Source of the DNA: Chromobotia macracanthus
Taxonomy: Eukaryota > Chordata > Actinopteri > Cypriniformes > Botiidae
Assembly (NCBI GenBank): GCA_036877525.1
Contig: JAZGTH010000075.1
Location: 3,926,001 to 3,990,000 of the forward strand
Reading direction: 5' to 3'
Length of the DNA stretch: 64,000 nucleotides
The notes under the pieces: generated by a model
Told to the model about the DNA's origin: nothing
Databases searched by the model: none
The model's input: only the letters and a program-made list of their open reading frames with translations
Shown here: piece by piece, positions 56,825 to 64,000 of the stretch
How the letters are laid out: every line of letters begins with the position of its first letter
How positions within the stretch are numbered: position 1 is the stretch's first letter
Translations under genes and position numbers: made by a program

Positions 56825-59800
56825 GTGAGTTATTCAAGTTTTTTTAAATTTTTTTAAAAGTTTTTTTTAAATTAGTGTTGTAAAAAAAGGCACAAATCTA
56901 AGTTTTCTCTAGACCACCGATTAGTCTTGGGTTCATTGGAAACCTCAGATGCTTGTTACATGAGTGAAACCACACATGCGCAGTGTTGTTTTTACTGCCA
57001 CCTACTACAGCGCCTTCCTTATGGATTTCGGCGGTGGCTTGTTTTTTAAACAACCCCCTCCTCTGAGCAGGTCCGTTTGTTTTGACGTTACACATCAGGT
57101 GTTGTGGCAAAACCTGCCAAACTAAAAACTGAAAACCTAAACCTGATTTGATCTTGCGTTTTGTCATGCTGGCCCATCTCTTGCTGGATGGTGGAAATAT
57201 TGGCCATTTATGCTGTTGATTGTTTATTAAGGAGGGGCGGTGGGGGCGTTTGCCTGTTAGTTGAAGCACCTGCGGGGGGTGCGACTTGACTGAGCCCTTG
57301 TGAAGCGTTGCTGATGTGTGCTGATCCTCCTTCCATATTGTGACCCGTATGCTGTGTGGAGTCTCACAGTAGCTATAGCTTCTGTTCACACAATCTCTCT
57401 TATTGCTCCAGTCCAGCCCCTTTTCTTTGTTAAAGTCTGTATGAACCGTTGCTTGCATTGACGGCTTGCATTGTTTTTTTCCCATTGGGAATTGATTGGC
57501 TTTAGTTTTGTAGGCGTTTCAAAGCTCGCAGCAGACTACTGTTGGAGGGGAGTGGTTAATGCCTCTGGCTCCGCCCAAGCCGCCAGACCGACGTCATCAG
57601 ACGAAGTTTGTTGTTCCAGAGGGAAAGTACATTTTCAGATTTTGATTAACGATTAAGAGGGCACATTTTGTTTTAAAATAATGATGTGTACAGGTAAATC
57701 GTTTATAATAAACACTGCAATATTCCATAAAAAAATAAGAATAGTGTGTTTTGATTTTTGTGGTGACTAAAGGAGGAGAAATGCAGAAGACCTTGATGGC
57801 TCTCACCAAGTAGTGGATTTTGATTGTAATGTTGGTAAATAGGCATTTGTGGAGTAATGATAACCTCAGGTAGAGCAAAAGAGAGCGAGCGCTTTGTCAT
57901 AAGCTTGATACTATAATAAAGAACAATACCAGCAGTTTTTTTTCTCATCTCGAAGGAAGAGGCTGGTTGTTTTGTTTGATGGTTTAATTCTCATCTATAT
58001 TAGTCATGTTTGTTATTGTTACCCTCTTGGTTGCTTAGTAAACAGTGATGTCCTGGCTAAGCAGGCATTTACATTTGGTCTGCGAGGGAATGATGTGTTT
58101 AGACCCCACAGAAGACGTTCGTATGTGTTGCGGTAATGTTTTCAGGAGCGTGTATGGAATGGATGCCTTTTTATTTAACTATGCTAACTACACTTGTAAT
58201 GATAGCCAGATAATCTCTGGATTTGCGGCAGGTGATTATTACTTTAGTTTTTTTTTTACTTGGCAGACCTTTTCTTACTAACGCTCATGTCAAAATATTA
58301 ATGCTTAAAGCATCTCTGTTTGAAACACAAAACTGCATGTTACTTTTCTTTATGTATATTGAAGTCAAATGAAATCACACTGACATTTCCCAGGAAATTT
58401 GAACTCAGCAGCTCAAATGATAAAACATTACTGTAAATGTACCGTTGTGAATTGGGGTAATTTTGGGTGAATTGGCGTTTTGTACACTGATCTTTACTTG
58501 TTCAATAAGTGATTTTTGTTTTTTTAACCAAAAAGAGTTACGAATTGCAGCTTTAAAGTTCTTCCAGTAATGATGTAGGTTATTCTTGGGCCACATTTGA
58601 CCCTGTTGTTTCTCTCGACAGGTTCAGATGTGAATAGCATGGATTCAGTGGACAGCTGCTCCACTTTGGGGACGGGGGAGAACCTCACAGGTGGCAGCCA
58701 GGCCTGTCAGTCACAGAGCTCAGAGCTCATTGTGTGGGAGATCGAGGTGCCAAAGGTGTGTTTGTCATAGACCCCCGATTTTGGATTTACTTTTGTGAAT
58801 GTTTTGTTTATATATACATATATACATACATATAAATTTTATAAATAAATTTTATCTCTCTGTGTATATATATCCACATTCTTTACTTGATGTAGGGATT
58901 GTAACTTGCCCTGATCTCTGAGTCTCTGATTTCGCAGTATCTGGTTGGACGGCTGATCGGCAAACAGGGGAGATACGTGAGCTTCTTAAAGCAGACCTCC
59001 GGTGCTAAGATCTACATTTCCACCCTGCCTTACACCCAAGAGTTCCAGATCTGCCACATAGAGGGTGTGTTGCTCTCTTTGGTTGTTAACTTTTGGTTTC
59101 ACTCATGATCTCCTTAACAAGAGCTCTTGTTTTGCTCTTAGGAACCCAACAGCAGGTAGATAAGGCGCTGGCCTTAATCGGGAAGAAGTTCAAAGATTTG
59201 GACCTGACCAACTTGTATGCCCCGCCGCCTCCACCAATAACGCTGCCCTCCCTGCCCATGACTTCCTGGGTAAGAGTAGCTCGTTTATCTTTTCTTTCTT
59301 TGTTCATCCTACACAAGTGCTGGATTGGGACTGTGTGTTTTGCAGCTACTTTTGCCCAGCGGTGTGACGGTAGAAGTGATCGTGGTGAATATCGTATCAG
59401 CCGGTCACATGTTTGTCCAGCAACACACTCATCCGACATACCACGCCCTCCGCAGCCTGGACCAGCAGATGTTCCTGTGCTACTCGCAGCCCGGCACACC
59501 TGCGTTGCCCTCACCTGTGGAAGGCAAGATGGTTCTTTTGTCCCTCTTTTTTTCACATGGGTGTCCTCTTTCTCATCCTGTCCTCCATCTCTTCAGTTGG
59601 TGTAATTTGTGCGGCCCCAGCTGTTGAAGGAGCCTGGTGGCGAGCACAGGTCATCTCATACTACAAAGATTCAAATGAAGTAGAGATTCGATATGTAGAT
59701 TATGGAGGCTACGAGAGAGTCAAGATTGACAGCCTTCGTCAGATCAGGTAGATTTCCTGTCCTTCAGTGATTTTTCCTTGTACTCTCATAGGGTAGAAAG

Positions 59801-61090
59801 GGAGACCACAGTGGACTTAAAGGGATAGTTCACCCCAAAATGAACACACTGTCATTTACTCACCCCTGTGGTGTTCTGAACCTGTATGAGTTTCTTGCTT
59901 CCTTTTTGGGTGATGTACCACTTGTATTCTGCTGTGGCCCCCTTTTTAACTCAATTATGATAAATTGGTCATTCGTTATTTTTGGCTGAACTAATCTACA
60001 ACTTTGCTCGTTAGGTCGGACTTTGTGACATTACCGTTCCAAGGCACAGAAGTGCTACTGGACAACATTGCCCCTCTACCAGGTTTGGCTTGTTCTTTTG
60101 AATCGTACAAGTTGAATTTTCCACCACCTTGGGCCGGTTGGGTCTCACTGTGTTCACATTTGTGTTTAAGGAGAGGACGGGTTCTCAGCAGAGGCCAGTT
60201 CGGCACTGGAGGAGATGACTAGAGGGGTTCCTTTACTGGCACAGGTAGGTCTTTTATTAAAGGGTGATATCTACAATGTTGGCATTGTTTACACTGAGTG
60301 AATTCAAATGTAATGGGGATCTTCTCTTGCAGGTCACTAACTATGACAACAACACAGGACTTCTGTTAGTACACATGTGGAACATGGTGGGAGAGGAGGT
60401 GAGATTTCTAATTTCCAACTATTTAATTATTTATTTATATACTTGCTTGAAGGATTTTTGAATATTTGGTATATTTTGTGCATTACTTGTGCTGTGGGCA
60501 TGAATAATGCTTCAAAATCTAGCTTGTTGAGAGAGTTTCCACCAGATTGATGATGAAATGGGTGACTTTCTAATCTGGAATCTAGGTACTGTCCAAAAAT
60601 ATGATAGAGGCTTGGTGATTGGGCTTTTTTGACCAGGGCCAATAAGCAACTAGCAAGAACACAATTTTGCATGTACAAACACAAGTTACACTTTAATCTC
60701 TAGTGTTGGCTTTGTCGGTTTTCACTTAGCAAAGTGCAAAACATCTAAATGTGATTGATTGACAACTTAAAACACACATTTCTCATATTTACATTTATGC
60801 ATTTGGCAGACGCTTTTATCCAAAGCGACTTGCAGTGCATTCAAGTTATACATTTTCTTAGTACATGTACTCCCTGGGAACTGAACCCACAACCTCCTGC
60901 GCTGCAAACACAATGCTCTGCCACTGAGCTACAGGAGAACTTACTTCAGTGTCACTCATTTTAAAGGCAGATGTTTTGTGTGTAAAGACCAAAATAAATA
61001 ATGTGTTTCTCGGTTCTTGTTTTGTAGCTGGTCCTGCTGAATCGCACTTTGGCAGAGCGAGGTTACGGCGTTTGGGTGGACAGTTTCTGA
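55249..61090 (+). CDS. akap1: A-kinase anchoring protein 1, mitochondrial
   Basis: Akap1 anchors PKA, and RNA, to the outer mitochondrial membrane. Coding parts: 55249-56824, 58622-58755, 58938-59064, 59142-59269, 59346-59523, 59597-59747, 60015-60082, 60171-60244, 60333-60398, 61028-61090. They sum to 2,565 nt, 854 residues plus stop, in frame throughout. Order: N-terminal membrane/mitochondrial anchor (LPGVLALIGWWWYISRKK); long low-complexity linker; RII-binding amphipathic helix at about 300-322 (LQRLAAGLITEVISAATQEV); KH domain from about 571 with GKQG loop; Tudor domain at about 720-765 (GAWWRAQV, EIRYVDYGGYERVK). Human AKAP1 is 903 residues. The C-terminus ends at WVDSF, shorter than human WVDSYYTSL. 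Other start codons were not considered because the anchor begins at this Met. The intron 59524-59596 uses GC-AG. Confidence 0.97.
56825..58621 (+). other. akap1: akap1 intron 2
   Basis: A 1.8-kb intron with a GC-richer patch around 57000-57600 and a MITE at 58305-58557. The minus-strand frame 56898-57485 (195 codons) has no recognisable domain, and I do not call it a gene. Confidence 0.6.
58305..58557. mobile_element. MITE family A, copy 5
   Basis: Starts TTAAAGCATCTCTGTTTG (decayed left end), shares GAAGTCAAATGAAATCACAC with copy 1 and ends GTTACGAATTGCAGCTTTAA. It lies in akap1 intron 2, 65 bp before the exon at 58622. Confidence 0.75.
58622..61090 (+). CDS. akap1: akap1 KH and Tudor exons
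   Basis: Nine exons encode the conserved C-terminal half. The first (58622-58755) ends in IVWEIEVPK. The KH domain follows (YLVGRLIGKQGRYVSFLKQT, SGAKIYISTLPYTQ), then the linker (LPSLPMTSW, FVQQHTHPTYHALRSLDQQM), then the Tudor domain (59597-60082). Phases agree at every junction. A MITE ends 65 bp before the first acceptor, and another lies in the intron 59748-60014. Confidence 0.95.
59818..59995. mobile_element. MITE family B, copy 6
   Basis: Starts TAAAGGGATAGTTCACCCCA with GTCATTTACTCACCCCTG; right end decayed (TTTTTGGCTGAACTAATC). It fills most of the akap1 intron before exon 60015-60082. Confidence 0.75.
60787..60937 (-). mobile_element. tRNA-derived SINE (HAmo-like), - orientation
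   Basis: The inverted form of the same SINE: tail (TTATGCATTTGGCAGACGCT, CCAAAGCGACTTGCAGTGC) followed by the reverse-complement B box (GGGAACTGAACCC) and A box (TGCTCTGCCACTGAGCTAC). In the last akap1 intron. Confidence 0.8.
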
Positions 61091-63760
61091 TCCTCCAGGG
61101 CTGCTCTCTCGCCCCTTCTCCCCACACTCACTTCTCGGCCCACTTGCCTCCTAATCACCCCTTATCATGAAGATCTGCAGGTTCGGTCCTCCTCAACCCA
61201 CCATGTACACCTCCTGCCTGAAGTACATATCACTGGCTATGGGAAATTCTTCTCCTTGGTTTGCCTCCTCCCCGTCCTACATTTTCTCTTATTTGCTATT
61301 TTTCATCCTCCTTTCATATGAAATCTGTGTACTGTATAAAAGAAAAATGAAGCTAGCCAAATGTCATCGGCTGAACACCCAATAAGGACTTGAAGATGTT
61401 TTTGACTCTGCTCTTGTAAATTTCAATACTGTAACTAAATAAAGGTTAATCATGTTATCCGTCCAACCAGACTCCTTCCAGCACAAACCTGAATGGATTA
61501 CGCCGTGGATGAGCATCTGTAATTTGTACATTTGAGAAGCTAACGTTGATGCGGTTAAAGATGGGCGTGGTTGTAATGTTGGGTAGATTTGACATCGCAT
61601 TTGCTTTTACGTTATCACGGCTTTGTCCAGTGTTTTGACATTGACGGTCTAACCTTGTCTCTGGACAAATCAAGAACAAGGACAAACTACCGCAGCTTCA
61701 TATAATCCATCTGATTGTCTGTTTGTGCAACAGTGTGGCCTTAGAGGGGAAATAAAACCCACCTCGTTGCTTCCTGCTGTACCACACACACACTCTGGAT
61801 CTGTCGGACTCTCCTGCAAAGCTGCCCTGGGTGCGAACAAGCCAGACAACAGGCATCAGTGTAAAATCCTCCTTGCAGAGTCTGTAAATCCGGGAGGGCG
61901 TCTGCCCCTTCTGACCCTTTGGGCCTTTTAAAGGGCAAGGCTACAGTCCTGGTGCAATGCTAGAGTTTGAACAGTGCAGCAATACAAGGCGAAGAAACCT
62001 ATGCTGACCTGTGGACAATAAAACCTCTGGCCTGAAGGAACTGCTTTACAGAAACTGTGATGGGGAGAGCAGGCCTTCCCTTCTGTTTATAATGAATGGA
62101 TCTGTATGTGGTTTTGAATGCATGTTATTCTGCTCCAAAGCACGCATTTGGCCTGGCGCACTGTGGCGATTCAAGCGTCGCATTTGCGCTTTACCATCCA
62201 CCAATCGTATGGGTTGTTTGCTTGTCATCTCACTCCGCTCAGTCTTGCCGTCATGTCCAGCTTATACCACGTTCCATACCAACTAATTACCACCATTACT
62301 GTCGACGGTTACTCTTGTATTCTGTAAATAACAGTACATGATTTTCCATTCTTCTGCAGTCTATGGCACCAGTTAATGGGGGAAACTCAATACACCTGTC
62401 TTGAAAAGCTTTAAGCCTTATTCATAGCTTTCTCTTATGTTGCATTTACATGGGATGCGATTAGGTCTGATTTATTACTGCATCTGTTATTTGTTTAACA
62501 AGAATAATGGCACAGAGTTGATGAATATTATGTATTTGTATCTTTATCATTGATCATGCTTTCTCTGTTGGTTAAATTTACTTCTCGGCCAGGACTCGTC
62601 CATGTTTGTGCTGCTGAGATGTTTCTGATCTCATGTCATTGGACCCCAGAATGTCTAAGGTTGTCCCCTTATGGGATGTTTCCAGGCTTTCTGTCTGGTT
62701 AAAGGTTGTTTAATTGACTTTGATTGTTAGCAATACAGTTTTAGACTTCACAAAGCTTGCTTGCATTGTCCACAGTGTCACCTCAAAGCTCTTTAAGTAA
62801 AGATGGCTGTTTTTACAGCCATTTAACAAAAATCCCACAGTCACTGCTTATTTTTGGCCTTACCAGAAATGTTCTGGACAATAAACAAGTGTAATAAGCT
62901 TTCCTTTTTTTTTTAATGGTATTACACCCTTCTGGTAGCAAAGAGAGCTTAGTATATGTGGACTGACAGCATTGGAAAGGGAAAAACCACTTAGAGTTTT
63001 TAGACTTCCTTTTAGGGCACTACACAAGCAAACTCAGTTTTTCGCTGTATGCTACTAAATATTTCTGCAATATTTCTCACAAGCTCGAGATTCTAAGCTG
63101 TCTTGTGTCCATCTCAGGTCTGAGCTCTTCATTTGTTTTTGTCTTCTGTGTTTACAGGACAGTTATTCCTATTTTTTCAGCAATTATGTACTTGTTGACC
63201 TGTGGCAGTGTGCAGCCTTTTAAGTGGGCTTGCTGTATGTCTGTGTGCACTAAAGTAGATGAATGAATAAGGAACCATAATGACCTCAGAGCTGAAATAA
63301 TTCAATCTTCGGTTTTTAGCTCTGTAAATCGATTGCTCTTTACATACACTCGTCTCTTCACTGATCTGACTTCCTACCATCAGTACATAGGTGTCCTATG
63401 TATGTTCCCACCCACACTCTCCTGTCATGGGAAGATTGTGTGTGTGTGTGTGTGTGTGTGCGCACAAACACATATATATAAGGTGTCTCACTGTACTTTT
63501 TGTAAAAACACTGACATGACTGTAGGTATCAAAAGGGAACATGTTTTTCCAGCCCTCCTTTCTTAACCCTGTTCACCTGTCTGTTGGTAGGAATGGTTTA
63601 ATATGTTTGCTTAACTAGATAATTAAGCGTTTGATTATTTAAATGAGTGTAAGCAATCCTGCTAGACATGTACAGGTCAGTTTTTTTTGCCCGACTTGTT
63701 AAAAGGTTTGATTCTTGTACAGTTCTATTGAAAAAAGAGAATAAAGTTATTAAAAACATT
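61091..63760 (+). other. akap1: akap1 3' UTR with several poly(A) signals
   Basis: About 2.65 kb after the stop without supported coding frames. AATAAA motifs occur at 61438-61443, near 62016, near 62879 and at 63740-63745. The last gives the longest form; the first would give a 3' UTR of about 370 nt. A GT repeat lies near 63437-63461. Confidence 0.65.
63437..63461. repeat. (GT)n microsatellite
   Basis: A short GT run in the akap1 3' UTR. Confidence 0.9.
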
Positions 63761-64000
63761 ACAGCTGTTGTATTTTAGTTTGATACAGACTTTTCAGTGT
63801 GGATTTAAATGAATGATAACGGTCAGAGGTTGGAACATGCGTAACTGAATGGGTAATCATTATGATAGGAAAAAATGGCATTAAAGCCTTATGCTTCAGT
63901 TTTTGTAGACAAATACAAAGTGTGCCTTTGTATGCATTTCTCTACAATACTTCTAAAATTTTACATCAGATTTTTTAGATGTGCGTGTGTGTGGGATAAA
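63761..64000. other. sequence downstream of akap1
   Basis: AT-rich sequence after the last akap1 poly(A) signal. I see nothing I can name. Confidence 0.5.

Noticed and set aside
56898..57485. 195-codon minus-strand frame in akap1 intron 2
   Set aside because: No recognisable domain, no signal or repeat pattern and no splice sites; probably chance.

Overview
The window is vertebrate, almost certainly teleost and probably cyprinid or another cypriniform. The genes are intron-rich with near-mammalian exon sizes. The introns carry fish-type MITEs and tRNA-derived SINEs, and the gene order joins neurofibromin (nf1) to akap1. No bacterial, viral or CRISPR content was seen.

Layout. (1) Positions 1-48,490 hold nf1 on the + strand from its second coding exon to the poly(A) signal; exon 1 and the promoter lie upstream. 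I could place 56 exons plus two optional cassettes. Their coding lengths sum to 8,193 nt (2,730 codons plus stop), with the frame kept throughout. They cover the N-terminal region, a shortened cysteine/serine-rich domain, the Ras-GAP (GRD) domain with its regulated 63-nt exon 23a, the Sec14-PH module, the C-terminal repeat region and the nuclear-localisation tail. (2) One 14.5-kb nf1 intron (17,669-32,167), equivalent to mammalian intron 27b, holds antisense nested genes. From low to high coordinate these are an unrecognised Asn/Ser/Thr-repeat secreted protein, omg, evi2b and evi2a. Each has its coding sequence in one exon behind an upstream splice acceptor. (3) Positions 48,491-49,950 are intergenic. 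(4) A CpG-rich promoter region (about 49,950-51,480) starts akap1, whose first intron carries a TGACGTG-rich short repeat and a 50-bp minisatellite of about 29 units. The akap1 CDS (854 aa) runs 55,249-61,090 with a long 3' UTR.

Function. Neurofibromin is a Ras GAP regulated by cAMP/PKA signalling and phosphorylation. Akap1 tethers PKA and RNA to the outer mitochondrial membrane. Omg is a GPI-anchored myelin LRR protein, and evi2a/evi2b are leukocyte type-I membrane proteins.

Most notable points. (a) Two serine-rich, basic segments of neurofibromin's cysteine/serine-rich domain (52 and 32 codons in human) are missing in frame. (b) A candidate undescribed 78-nt cassette exon sits beside the conserved muscle exon 48a. 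(c) A fourth nested gene encodes ten 24-residue units packed with N-glycosylation sequons. (d) There are several unusual splice sites: two GC-AG introns, one ambiguous donor and one acceptor behind a poly-A tract. All protein comparisons are from memory of the human proteins; no searches were run.
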